The translations under genes were made by a program, and so were the position numbers. This document shows positions 23,591 through 35,647 of a stretch of 64,000 bases of DNA, one piece after another; positions within the stretch are counted from its first letter, which is position 1, and each line of letters begins with the position of its first letter. Source of the DNA: Athripsodes cinereus (lineage: Eukaryota > Arthropoda > Insecta > Trichoptera > Leptoceridae); contig OX388307.1 of NCBI GenBank assembly GCA_947579605.1, forward strand, positions 7,169,237 through 7,233,236, in the 5' to 3' direction. The notes beneath the pieces were generated by a model that saw nothing but the letters and a program-made list of their open reading frames with translations, made no database searches and had not been told where the DNA came from.

Positions 23591-25449
23591 GCGAAAAGTA
23601 AAGAAATTACAGGTTGGTAACAAATATATATAGTATGTCATTGGGTAGCAAAACAAAAGAGGTAGTTAAGGCAGTGGTAACAAACAATTGAAATAGAGTA
23701 CCGTTGTGGACGGATTTTAAGAAAAACATCTCCAGCATTTGCCTTTTAACGATATTGGGGAAACCACAAAAACCCATATCAGAGATGAGCATTATTTTTT
23801 TAAGAGGTAGCCTTCCTCTGATAGTTAGTATACATAAAATATGAATCTGATTGATATAATGTTATGTTTTTATATGAAAATTAATCTTTAAAATTAAAAT
23901 GAGTCTATACAATAGTAAACCAATTAGTAAATTGTAAAAAATAATTTAATAGATAATTAATTGTTGATCTTGTCAGGAGGTGTGGAGGCCGATGGTTATG
24001 AATCACTGTTGCAGGTATGTAGTGACTGAAACAAAAGAACAAAAGAGCAGCAGTACACAAATTCGTCCAATACTAATTTTATTCTTGTCAGACTTTTTTT
24101 GATGGATACAACATGTGTGTTCTTAAGGCCAATATATTATTTTATTTACTTAATGTAATACATAGCACATAATAGGTAATAATATCATTATTTTCGTGTT
24201 TTATTATACTTACTTGTATTGATATGTACAAATATGACTTAGAGGATGGTCCGATTGAGTATTTGATATGTTATAATAACAGGGTGGGAGTACAGGGGGT
24301 TGATTAATAATAAATAATAACGACTTCGTACAAGTATAACTATGTACATACTACTCCTTATACATAGTTCTTACATATATAATAATATATATGGCAATGA
24401 AATAACCTAATAAAAATTAATAATATTATAAGACAATTGTATTTGGTTGAATAACGCTAGTTCACTTAACGCTCTTAGACAGAAGTGGGCATAAGCCTTC
24501 TTCTTTTTCTGGCAGTGTCTCAACTTATTGCCGCTGAAGGCTGTCGGGGGTCTGCTCTTCTCGTCCTAAGACTGCATATTCTTCTGTTCCGTATGTCATT
24601 TTCATCTGTGACGAAGAATCTCGGACGTCTGAGGTTTATGCTCTGTTACTGTTCCTACATTAGCGATACAAAGATATCGCTAAATCTTAGGAAGTACATG
24701 TATTTGAGTTTATTTCAAACCCAGATTCGCATAAATATTTTTTTTTGCGTGTATCTCAATAGCATTATTAGGTAGGTACTGTATCTGATGTATTATTTTA
24801 CGAAAAGGCCGATCAATGAATAATACTGCCACAAAGAGATATTTCTTATTAGTTATTAATGTCAGATTAAGTAGTAAATAATAATATCATAGAAACTTAT
24901 CTATTGGTGTACTTATAGATTACGTCACAAATATCTATATTATACTTACTTCTTACCATAGACAAAATAAACGTTAGCATGATAGGTCGGGTGCTACTAA
25001 TACCTACTAATAATATTTTCTTATTATAACGACATCACATTTGGACACCGATGATGAAATTGGCAAAATGGTGATGACACCCTGATGATCGTGTCGTATT
25101 ATAACGACCGTGGGAATGGGATCTCAGAAAGAAAGAATATTGCAAAAGGTAATAACGCTGTTTTGTCTTTAATCAAAGATGGCTGCATCGACATATATTA
25201 TTATTTTCATAGACCAGAAATGTAATGCTAATTCTCTCAGAATTCAGCTTCCGAAATTAATATCAACACTAAAGATATTTGCTGTTTTACTCCATGACAT
25301 TAATCTACCTACAATTGATGTTTTGCTCCCGTTTATCGTTATATGATGACAAAAAAACTTCTTTATTTTATCTTATTTAATTTTGTTTTCGCAAGGAACT
25401 TGTCAATACAACAAATATTACCTACAAAAATCAAATTATACACAATGCA
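23591..25449. other. No gene recognised
   Basis: About 24484-24640 is more G+C-rich (CTGAAGGCTGTCGGGGGTCT) and may be a LINE fragment. No other structure noted. Confidence 0.4.
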
Positions 25450-25631
25450 CCCTATTCTATATTGATTCAAACTAAAATAAGAACGTTCCTAAATTTAATA
25501 ATTAAGAACACATGAACTAACATTCGTATTTTGTATGATATTTTAGAGTTTATATAATACCAATGTGCACTAACTAAAATTGGAACGTTCCTATTTTAAT
25601 TAGTGCACACTAAAAATGAAATAGAATAGGG
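25450..25631. mobile_element. Small inverted-repeat element (182 bp)
   Basis: Ends CCCTATTCTAT and ATAGAATAGGG, with GAACGTTCCTA repeated inside. A MITE is likely; target duplication unclear. Confidence 0.55.
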
Positions 25632-25960
25632 AGTAATATAGGCAAAAAACAAAAGTTCCACTATACCTATTACCAAAAATAAAATAAGAAAAGACTATGG
25701 AAAGAAATTGAAGAGAGCTTTATCCAGTAGGGGGTGAGAATAGATTTGAATGAGAAAAAAGATGTAAGATTTTAATTTATCTACATACTGATGGAAATTT
25801 CACGTGTTAGTTTGAATGAAAATAACAAATTGCGTAGCATTATGTTTGATTATAGAGTAATATAAACCGATCAAAAGGTTAAAAAGTTAAATTAAAAATC
25901 GATTACTTGAGTATGTTATAACTGTCAATATATATATATATATTTAATACCTATACATAA

Positions 25961-26566
25961 TCTATATATATAAAAGAAAGTGGTGTTAGTTACACCATTT
26001 ATAACTCAAGAATAGCTGTACCAATTTGAATGACCTCTGATTTGTTGGATTCTTCTCCGTCCCAAATAGCCGATTGGCTATTAAAATATCTTACAAATTC
26101 ACGGGAAGAAAAATTACGAAGAAAATTATTTACGCCATACATTTTTAATTTCAATAAAATATGCAATATGGAGAATTATACAAAATCAACGATGATGTTT
26201 TTTTGTAGATTGGCCTATTATAGAATAATTTTTGTATACATTTTCAAATAAGAATCGTTATCCATACAATTTAGCATCTGTGGTTCTGAAATTTCTATTT
26301 TGAAAAATCATGGAAAGAATTTTTTTATAAATTTAAAATGAATATGTATCTACCTAAGAAATAAATTAGTACCTACATAATTATATTACGTACAGCAGAT
26401 AATTTATAAACAAATCTAAGTTAAGTATAATTGTTCGAAATAAATGATTTTTATTTTTTACACTATACGATGACACACTTGGACAATTACGGGAGTTTGT
26501 AAAGAGATTAAAAATATTTATCATTCATTAATTGTTTGGCGGTACGAAGCTCGCTGGGTCAGCTAG
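25961..26566 (+). mobile_element. Helitron-like element (606 bp)
   Basis: Begins TCTATATATATAAAAGAAAG after A and ends GGGTCAGCTAG before T. Same end types as 2856-3165, opposite orientation. Non-coding; apparent frames lack Rep/helicase motifs. The 3' stem is weak. Confidence 0.7.
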
Positions 26567-27204
26567 TATTTCAATACAGCTAAGCATTATTAAAGTATTT
26601 TGTCAATATACTTTCCATTATACATTTTTCAAAGCCTTCCATTTTGTTTTGATGTGATTACAATTTACATACCCACCCACACATTTTTTTTCTTTGATTA
26701 AAAAAGGACACAATTCACACTCGGGTATCTCAGCAGTAGTAGACTCTTATTTAACCACACATACAAACAAAGATACACCCATAGACATACTATACCTGCA
26801 ATTCAGTACATTATTGCGGAATATTCGTGTTCCAACTTAACGCATTAATAATAACAATAATAATATTATGCTGTCTCACTCTATATCACTAAGATGATAA
26901 TGGTTATGCGCTGTCTAACAAACCGTCTCAACGGACGCTGGTTTAAAACTGGCTGTAAAATTTGATCGGCTGTAGGACCGATTTTTTCTTTGAATTAAAT
27001 CTAATGCTTGAAAGATATCGATGTTAGAACACAAAAATTTCGAAAAAATGTAACGCGCTGCAAGTCTAATATGTCTATATGCATACAAATCAAAATTGTC
27101 CAAAATGTGCCTTTGTAATTAGTGCCAAAACCGACGCCGTGGGAATATTTTTATACCACTTCTCTTCGATTTGTCCCTTTTTGGAAGGCCTTAGGGTTAG
27201 GCTA
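26567..27204. other. No gene; copy of an unnamed repeat at about 26925-27110
   Basis: CACAAAAATTTCGAAAAAATGTAACGCGCTGCAAG (in parts: TTTCGAAAAAATG, CGCTGCAAGT) recurs at 49945-49990. GACCGATTTTTTCTTTGAATT recurs inverted at 49850-49870. Confidence 0.55.
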
Positions 27205-27415
27205 TTAGGTTTTCCAATCTTTTCCGTAACTTTTTAAGTATATTGTAAGAGGATGGTGTTCGTAAAATCACGAATAATATATTCAAAATATTTTATGCTC
27301 CGCCGAGATATGCCATCCATTCTTAATGTCTTAATTTTTATTGGCGACTTGCATTATTACATGCAGTTAGTCCGCTGGCTACCTCACTTCTGACAAATGC
27401 CGTGATAGTATGAAT
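27205..27415 (+). repeat. Family A copy, diverged
   Basis: CAATCTTTTCCGTAACTTTT, AGATATGCCATCCATTCTTA and CCGCTGGCTACCTCACTTCT are in the family order. The tail is replaced by GAATGAATG. Confidence 0.75.
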
Positions 27416-27462
27416 GAATGAAATAATAAGCGTGAGGTTGTTGGAAGACTGATGGTGTATAG

Positions 27463-27832
27463 TAGTGATGTAACGAATATTCGCATTAGCATTCGTATTC
27501 GCAAAAAAATATGCGAATATTTTGCGAATATTATTTCGGTAATAAAGTATCGGTAATTCGCTAAAAGTACCGGATACTTACCCGGTACATTGTTGAAAAA
27601 GGTACTGCAAGAAAATATTCTTTAAGAAAATCGAGGAGTTTTGAAATATTTTAAATTCCTATACCATTTTGAAAATTCGGCGACGGGGGGGGGGGGGTAG
27701 AAATTTTAATGTTTGAGCAATTGCAGAAATTTAAGCAAGGCAATATTCGCTATTCGCATTCGCGAATGTCGGCAACAAATATTCGCATTCGCATTCGCGA
27801 ATATCCAAAATCACACATTCGTTACATCACTA
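27463..27832. mobile_element. hAT-type MITE with ATTCGC repeats
   Basis: 370 bp, TAGTGATGTAACGAATATTC ... ATTCGTTACATCACTA, perfect 8-bp duplication GTGTATAG (27455-27462, 27833-27840). Many copies of CGCATTCG/GCGAAT lie near both ends, and a run of 13 G is near 27687. Confidence 0.88.
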
Positions 27833-27974
27833 GTGTATAGTCTCAGACATTTATTCGATAGATCCTGGGTTTGATTCAGCTCGTTGCCAACCGACTCCGC
27901 CTTCAGTATACGAGCATATTACTTACAATAAAAAAATTTGAGGTGTATTTAGGCTATGCACAAATCTGTGTTTG

Positions 27975-28148
27975 CAGAGCACCCGGCAAAGATAAGTCTC
28001 CCACTCTTGCCCGTAAGTTTTCGAGTGTCCTGTAAAAGGAAGATGTTCGTAAAAATAAATACATTTTACATCTTAAATTTAGCGATGAGGTTTGCCACCC
28101 ATCCTGCATATCCCAGGATATGCCGTGATGTTGTAGTAGTATTAGATG
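27975..28148 (+). repeat. Family A copy with internal deletion
   Basis: CTCCCACTCTTGCCCGTAAG, TTTTCGAGTGTCCTGTAAAA and GCGATGAGGTTTGCCACCCA, then a jump to CCCAGGATATGCCGTGATGT and GTAGTAGTAT. Confidence 0.82.
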
Positions 28149-28762
28149 TAAATTTAATATATTAGGTATATATCGTGTGTGTGTGTGCGTGTGTGTTTGG
28201 AATATGATAGATAATATTGAATGCAGAAGCGAGAAAATTATATATTTTATTGTTATTCTTATATAGTAACCTAATTTTAAATTGTGTATGGATGAATAAA
28301 TAAATAAATATATGTACTATATTTACTCAAAGTAAATCAAAAGGTTTGACTGTCCTAAATTTCAAATAAAGATTATTGCAAAATTGTATGAGGATTATGA
28401 GGTTATGACTCAAACTTAAACAAATTTGTCTATAATTGTATATGGATTTATAAATCAATAGATATACATAATATTATTATGTTTATCAGACAGCAACTCT
28501 GAACCAGTATCTGTCAAAGAAAAGGCGCGTAATGTGGGATATAAGAGGTTTTCAAATTATAATATATATTGTTGTATGGTCTCGATTTGCGTGTTTTTTT
28601 GGTGATCGTTTTTTTAAACAATTTTGATAATTTAATAATACGAGATGTGATGAGTGGTGATGAATCAGCTGTACATTTGATTGGTATCAAAAAGTTATTT
28701 TGGCCAAATCGGGATTTACGAGGTTTACAAGATAGACCGACGATATCATGTAGTTATACTTT

Positions 28763-29199
28763 GATGAACTCAAAGTAAATCGAAAAGTTTCATTGTTCTA
28801 AATTTCAAATAAAGATTATTTCATAAATTCATGAGGATTATATGACTCAAACTTTAACGATTTTGTCTATAATTTGCATACTATTATTATGAAAACAAAT
28901 GTCATGTACTTGATGAACTCAAAGTAAATCGAAAAGTTTCATTGTTCTAAATTTCAAATAAAGATTATTTCATAAATTCATGAGGATTATATGACTCAAA
29001 TTTTAACGATTTTGTCTATAATTTGCATACTATTATTATGAAAACAAATGTCATGTACTTGATGAACTCAAAGTAAATCGAAAAGTTTCATTGTTCTAAA
29101 TTTCAAATAAAGATTATTTCAAAAATTCATGAGGATTATATGACTCAAATTTTTAACGAATTTATCTATAATTTGCATACTATTATTATGAAAACAAAT
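28763..29199. repeat. 149-bp tandem repeat, about three units
   Basis: GATGAACTCAAAGTAAATCG starts at 28763, 28912 and 29061 (period 149). Units are almost identical. A diverged relative without the GATGAA start lies upstream at about 28325-28450. Confidence 0.95.
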
Positions 29200-30599
29200 A
29201 CACAGCTCACACTTCCAATAAACCCCTTAACTTTTCTGATTTATAATTACCTAGATGTATTATAATAATCTTTGTTTTATTTTAAGTATTTATTTGTTAT
29301 GTCATTATGACACACACAGAGAGAAAGAGAGAGCCACCCCTTTCCCTTCCCTTCCTACTATTATGAATGACGCACGTTAATCAAGAGAATAAGATAATTA
29401 TTTTGTAGCGCCCGTAGCGAAACTACACCATGTCACGAAACGCCATTACGACTGTTTGATAAAGTTTTTGCAATAAATAGGTATATATTTGCTTCTCACA
29501 TGTTTGCAATAACACGAAATTACTATCAAAATTATTGTGAATGATTGATGTTAACAATGTCTCTAACTTTTTTTTTAAATTACGCGATATAATTTTTACA
29601 CGAAGTTAACTTTTTAATTTCTTCTTTTTTCGGTGTTAAATAGAATGCTTGATTTTTATTATTGCGATAGTTATTATTTATTTGCGGTTTAATTTGAATG
29701 TTTGGCGTGATCAGTGGTTGTTTGGTGTGGGTCCAGTTTATACTGAACTTGTGGTGACAAAAAAAAACTTAAAAGATTCCCACGCTGGCGGTTTTGGCCG
29801 GTTTGCCTTTCAGGCCTGCCAAATGGCCCGCCCGTGAGGACAAATTTGATTTAATTATGCGAATAAATAGGAATTCACAACTCCTGAGATATCCGAGTGG
29901 AGGTGGGTCCCTCTTCAATGGACTTGTGGTAAATGCTGTTTTTTATTTAATCAATGTATTTTTTATCAATCTTATGTTAACATTAAGGTGTGTATGCTGA
30001 GACACACTTAATTGGGGATTGACGTGACCAATATATTATTTTGTTGTACCTATTTATTTTTTGAGTCATTTTTGTCAACTTTCTGTTTGTGTCTCTGATA
30101 TATAAATAAATGTCAAGTTAAAATGGCATTGTTTTTCCTTAAAAAAAAATATATTATTTTATGCATGGATATCACAAAATATAACGCGTGTTCAAGGTTG
30201 TTGAATACGTTTTCAAAAAGAGCGTCACAAAAACTTTAAGGCTATGTTGTTCACAAGTCACTTAGGCTAAAATTCCACATATTGCAGTTTCGCTCTCACA
30301 TACAGTATTATTATAGGAGGGGTTAATACAATCTTTCTAAATTTAGACTATAATGTACTAAATTATTATTATTCTTTATTAATTTTAAACCTCTATCATT
30401 TTCCATTATTCTATGGTATTTAAGAAAAACGTGACTTTCTAAACGTATACATACATCTTCTTCCCCTTGTCCTAGTTGGATCAGGGATTCATTGTGTCTG
30501 GATACTTCCTCCAGAGATCTCTGTCCATTGCAGCTCCCAGAACCACGTTCTCTGAATTGAAGGGTTTAGATATCTATCTATGAGCGATGTTTTACTTTA
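29200..30599. other. No gene recognised
   Basis: A G+C-richer patch (29780-29910, with GGCCGGTTTGCC) and a possible LINE piece at 30470-30560 (CTTCCTCCAGAGATCTCTGT) stand out. Neither shows a clear family motif. Confidence 0.4.
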
Positions 30600-30725
30600 T
30601 ACACTGTTCACAGTAAGCTTAAAGCTTGTGTTATGAAAGAGCAGTTTGCCAACACCTAGCGTCGAACTGCATAACTCTTATGCATAAGGCCGAGAGTTTA
30701 CATCCAGGTTACCGACGAACTCGAA
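30600..30725 (-). repeat. tRNA-derived SINE fragment
   Basis: CACAGTAAGCTTAAAGCTTG ... TTTGCCAACACCTAGCGTCG ... CATCCAGGTTACCGACGAAC matches 7469-7639. Confidence 0.65.
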
Positions 30726-31564
30726 ACATCATGTTTATGCAATATTATGGTAATAAATATAACCCAAGTAATAATACAGAAAGCTAATTTATTATACCAA
30801 TAATACAATACAATATTAGGCATATGGTGGAAATTATAATTATTAAGGTAAAAACAGGTGCATCTATTAACTCCTTGTCATCAAAGTTCTAATTATTTTT
30901 CCATACATTCGCGAAATAATACTGGAGACACTCACATTAGCACATTATTTATATGTAGCATGTCCTAGTGATCATAGTGAATCAGTACTGTGATGAGGGA
31001 GACAGAAATATAATAGAAAAAATCCCCGTAAGTAACCACATGTGCAAGCAAGACAAAATGCTATAACTCACTTCTTGCCTTATATATTAATGTTTAGTAT
31101 TATACAGTTGCATTTAATACGCTAAGCAATAGTTCAACGCATAACGGATGAACTCAAGTAAAAGGAAGTTATTGCGTATACGTACATCGTTTTTTTTTTA
31201 ATTTTAAGCTCTAAAGCTCTCAGATAGAGCCTGGTTTTTGAGCTTGTATGGAAGACAGCCACTGGTCTATAGGTAGATAGTTTATCGATTCTTAGTTCCC
31301 TGAACTTATTTTCATACACTTATATAGTTCCTATAGCTTGGGGATTTCGTCTAAAAGGAGTTTGTTCAACCATTAAGTATAAATAATGATATTGTATTAT
31401 ATCAGCCAGAAATAATATTGAATTCCCAGAAATGAAACATTTTAAATGATTGTTGTTGAGTCTATCGCATATTATATTTAATAAACAATTACAAGTAGTT
31501 GTCGATGTTATTTTTATAATTTTAATAATCTTTGTATGAGGGTAAATTTAACACATGAAGCTGT

Positions 31565-31860
31565 CAAATAGGGCTTAGAAAAGACAGCATCACCTTACTT
31601 GGTAGTGCTCTAGACGGAACCGCGACCCATCCTTTTCGCGGGGTGTGTTTTATTGCCAGCATGCAGTACCCATATTGGGGAATCTCTGAACAATACCTAA
31701 ACGTGAAGTTTTCATGGTGGTTTATCTTGAAGCCTTTGGCATGACTCCTAGTAGCATATTTAAACAAAACACCTCGGGAAAGTGATGGGTTGCGAGTTCA
31801 AGTCCCGTCCAGGGTACTCCCAAATAAAGTAAGGTTGTCTTTTCTAAGCCTTATAATAAT
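31565..31860. repeat. Inverted pair of SINE-like sequences
   Basis: GGGCTTAGAAAAGACAGCAT (31570) and its inverse GTTGTCTTTTCTAAGCC (31834-31850) bound the region. The right part holds a B-box-like GAGTTCAAGTCCC at 31793-31805. Confidence 0.55.
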
Positions 31861-32469
31861 TAAAGTTTCATGTGTTTTTTAAACTATTTTTTTTAAAAAA
31901 GATATTTCTGGGTTTTGTTATAAACCCAAACACAACTTTAAACACCCTTCACAGTAAGCTACTAAAAGCTTGTGTCGTTTCATATTGTTAATATAATCGT
32001 TTAAATATTGTTTATTTACATTATGTTTGTACTAATTATTTTATTCTTATTATTATAATATTCTCAGGTTAAGGTATATCTTCGACACTATGAATCATTT
32101 TACTCATTGTTATGTCTATGTTTATTTTTATATTATGTAAACATGTAAAAGGCTTATTGCCGTATATATTTGATTGAACAAATATCGTATCAAAGATCCT
32201 ATTGAATAAATAAATAAATGTGTTAAATTTACATACAACAAAACAAATGGATTTAAATTGACAAACGTGAATTAAACTACAAAATGCAAATTGCAAACGT
32301 CAAAAATTTTGTTAAAATAATGACATTAATGCTTGTATGCTGAAAATGGAGTAAAAAATAGCATTTCAACCTCATATTTTTTTATCTAAATTCCGAAGAA
32401 AGATTTGAGTTTAATTTTTTTTTTATTTTGTACACAATAAACGGCTATAAGCCTTTAACAAAAAATTAT

Positions 32470-32686
32470 ATGATATGATTTTTTAGATTATTATGTAATA
32501 ATTGTTATTTTTTGAGCTTTTTATTTGCTACCGCGGTTTCGGTGGAGCGTCCACCATTAACGAGCGTTAATCTAAAAGTTTTAGATTAACGCTCGTTAAT
32601 GGTGGACGCTCCACCGAAACCGCGGTAGCAAATAAAAAGCTCAAAAAATAACAATTATTACATAATAATCTAAAAAATCATATCAT
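32470..32686. repeat. Perfect 217-bp palindrome (108-bp arms, 1-bp spacer)
   Basis: Every base of 32470-32577 pairs with 32579-32686; the centre is G32578. The arms themselves contain short palindromes: ACCGCGGT, GGTGGAgcgTCCACC and ATTAACGagCGTTAAT. The outer arms are A+T-rich, the inner arms G+C-rich. No clear target duplication flanks it. Confidence 0.95.
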
Positions 32687-33383
32687 GTCTAGAAATTGTT
32701 ATATTGTGAATGCCGAAAACATAAGCAAAGTAAAAAATAATATACTTAACATCTTCTCTACGTGTCTATTCCGGTCCCCCCGACGTTGACGACCACCTGG
32801 GAGAAATCCTTCCGGTTCTGGACAGCACGAAGCAGCTCCTCCGCACCTCTCATCTATCACACCTAACATCAAAATAGAAAAATACAGAAAAGTAAAACAT
32901 CATACAACTAAGAAACCTATGATAACCTATGTAAATATTGTAGGAGAGAATCTTGATATTTTCTTTTTCGAAGACACTCAAAAACATTTGCACGTAGGTA
33001 CATACATTGAATGTGAGTTCGATAACTTTATTCTTGTACACCACGTGGTTAATTTATGAACACTGAATGTTACGTGTTTCACGTTTTCGCGATAGTATAC
33101 GAGTATAAATAGATTTCGTCTTTGTGCAATAAGTTAACGTGTTTGGGTTCTTGAACCTAGAAGCTTTACCCCTGTCTAGTCGTATAGATTCTTGTATGGG
33201 CAATGTTCCCGGCGCTAAAGGGGTGAAAATATTTCAGAGATTAATAAATTACGGCCCGCGATACGTCAAAAAATATGTTTTATTTTGTTATTCACGTCGA
33301 ATGTCGTATCCCTGCATCATTTATAATGTTCATGCAAAAACTCAAGGTTCTCCTGTAAATTTTTTTACTACTATCTACTATAC

Positions 33384-33613
33384 CAGTGATCGGCAAACTT
33401 ATTTGCCAAAGAGCCAAAAATATGTACATTATACCGACCAAAATAAAATGCGAGCCAAATCTGTTTATTAATTTAGTAAACCTTTATTATAATTTTAGAT
33501 CTTATTTTCTAATTTCACGTTTCCTAATTGTTTGTTCTCTACGAATTTGACTCTAGGCTAGATCTTCAGAGCCGCACTTACGGGGCCAAAGAGCCGCACT
33601 TTGCCGACCACTG
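33384..33613. mobile_element. hAT-type MITE in family A
   Basis: 230 bp, ends CAGTGATCGGCAAAC and TTTGCCGACCACTG. Perfect 8-bp duplication TACTATAC (33376-33383, 33614-33621). Confidence 0.88.
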
Positions 33614-33705
33614 TACTATACCATTACGATATATGATATATCCCACAAGTGAGGTAACCAGCAGACCAGCTGCATGTAATAAGTATACATACAAGCTATC
33701 CTCTC

Positions 33706-33955
33706 TTCTTCTTATTCTAAATCTCTGCCCACTCCTGAACGAAGGCCTCCTCCATTTCCTTCCACGTCGTTCGATTCTGCGCCGTCTGCATCCAGTTAAC
33801 CCCAGCGTGTCGAGTGATATCATCCCTCCACCTCATCGGGGATCTTCCTATGCTCCTGCTTACTACTCGTGGTCTCCAAGGTGTAAGAGTTTTTGGCCAT
33901 TTGTCATCTGGGCTTCTAGCTATGTGTCCCGCCCATCTCCATTTGTTGTGACACG
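33706..33955 (-). mobile_element. 5'-truncated LINE 3' end with 9-bp TSD
   Basis: Flanked by TATCCTCTC (33697-33705 and 33956-33964). The minus strand encodes the C-terminus of an insect endonuclease-reverse transcriptase: KWRWAGHIAR, GRSPMRWRDDI and EEAFVQEW, then stop. It ends in AATAAGAAGAA. A second remnant of this family is at about 50585-50690. Confidence 0.85.
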
Positions 33956-34020
33956 TATCCTCTCTATGCCAACAAAAATTAAGACATCCTGGATGGAAGG
34001 CAAACCTCATTGCTGAGCTT

Positions 34021-35647
34021 TATTTTAATACAACCCACTGACAAAATAATGTTTACCGACTATTGTTCTATTCTTTAGTTTTAAGTAACGTTTGCCCTGA
34101 AGATGCCGCAAGGCGAAAGCGCTCAACAATCAACACATTAAATTTATTCATCTGTCAATTGAATACAGTATCACAGTGAAAATTAACAGTGTTTTTAGCA
34201 TACATTTCAAATTTTCTATGAATATTAATTTTCACAGTATTATCACATAAACAAAAATTAAATTTATTGAAAATAAAAATACTTTGTTTTGTCGGAAATA
34301 TATGAATACCTAGGTCATATTCTTTTCGAGAATATTTGGTTATGTCTGGAGCGTCCTTTAGTGCGGGGTCGTTCATCTTGCACCTTTTCCGTGTCACACA
34401 ATTTGTGCTTAGAGCATTTACCTGTTACATTATTTACTGTTCTAATTTTTTTAAGCCCGGCATCATTCGGGGTTGTATAAACAGATAAAAGAGAAACAGT
34501 GCAAATACATGAGTAAAAATCACAAAATTTTATTGCTACTGAAAAAGATTTAGGTACGCTCACAAGCCCGTATCTAATATGAAGAGTATTTACGCAAAAG
34601 TATTTACGTGTGAAAAAGTAAAAATATTTTCCCCCCATTATTTAAACTTTATTGATACCCCGCGTGCCCATATTTGAGTAAAAAAAGGGATATAATTGCT
34701 TTTAGTAAACTTATCCTAATTTCCCTAATAACTAGAGATTTTACTTGTTCAATTTATAAAATATTTATATTGCTTTGCCAAAAATCTGCCCAAAGTTGAG
34801 ACTTTGTTCAAATTGCATTGTTTTACCTCTATATTTCTTAATTACAGAATCTTTTAAGTACCTATGTATAAACATTTATTCGAACAGAGCCAATTATTTA
34901 TTAGATTATTACAGAGTTTACCAACCTTTTTTCCTTACATCCGGCATAAAGAGACACAAAGGTATTATTTTCACTTGGCACTACTAAGAAGTCCATATAT
35001 GTACATAATATGTATGCCGGAGCGAAACTACACTAAGTCAATTTTTGCCCAAATAAATATTGCAGTCCTTGTTATGATTTTTTTAATTACATATTCACTT
35101 ATCTTGAAATCCCGCTATATTTTGTAGGTATTATCCATGTACAAAAAAAAATACATTTTTTTGCTAAAGCAAAACAGCACTATTTTACCATGATATCGTG
35201 TAAATATATAAAAAAGGAGAGATATGGTTAAAAGCAATCATTTGCAATAACTTTTAATAGTAATTTTCTGTTAGAGAAACACAAACAAATGTAATTTTGT
35301 TGAAAAAAATCTAATTACGTCTTTTAACAAAGTTCAGTTTAATTTCGCCATACAACTAATATATTTTAAACAAAATGTATTATTTAGAGTGATTCTCACC
35401 TATTGCAATGTCCGCTGATGCGGAATGCATGTAATGTGAGTGACCTGATGATGGCGAATGACAAGGCGATGTACGTCGCTGCATACTGGAGTGGCAAGGT
35501 CTGAAGTCCGGACCCGAAAAGTAAGTAAGTTAAAAAAAAATACTGACTGGTTCAAATATTTATTTGGTTACCTAGGGTTTGAAATAGTCCAAAATATACC
35601 CCACACTTCATATCAGCAGCCTTAGTCAAAACACATTTTAGCGTTTT
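34021..35647. other. No gene; third hammerhead-like hairpin at 34096-34123
   Basis: CCTGAAGATGCCGCAAGGCG then AAAGCGCTC: CTGAAGA, a GCC-GCAA-GGC hairpin, GAAA. At 35607-35640 a partial copy of the inverted-repeat element at 53608-53773 (TTAGTCAAAACACATTTTAG) abuts the MITE. The rest is unrecognised. Confidence 0.4.

Larger units (their letters stand above)
33365..34020 (-). repeat. Family A copy with two nested insertions
   Basis: The family A order is restored only if the hAT MITE (33384-33613) and the LINE end (33706-33955) are removed: (CTA)n tail, CATATATCCCACAAGTGAGG-like, CCAGCAGACCAGCTGCATGT, TCTATGCCAAC, GCAAACCTCATTGCTGAG. Confidence 0.85.

Noticed and set aside
28763..29199. CRISPR array
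   Set aside because: Direct tandem 149-bp units without spacers, in a eukaryote.
31793..31805. Functional tRNA gene (B-box-like GAGTTCAAGTCCC)
   Set aside because: No cloverleaf or acceptor stem could be drawn; sits in a SINE-like repeat.
32470..32686. Viral (parvovirus-type) terminal hairpin
   Set aside because: Nested palindromes are reminiscent of such ends, but there is no viral coding sequence nearby and the structure is a plain perfect palindrome.
33528..34016. 162-residue + strand frame
   Set aside because: Crosses a hAT MITE end, a family A piece and the antisense of a LINE C-terminus; no protein family fits.
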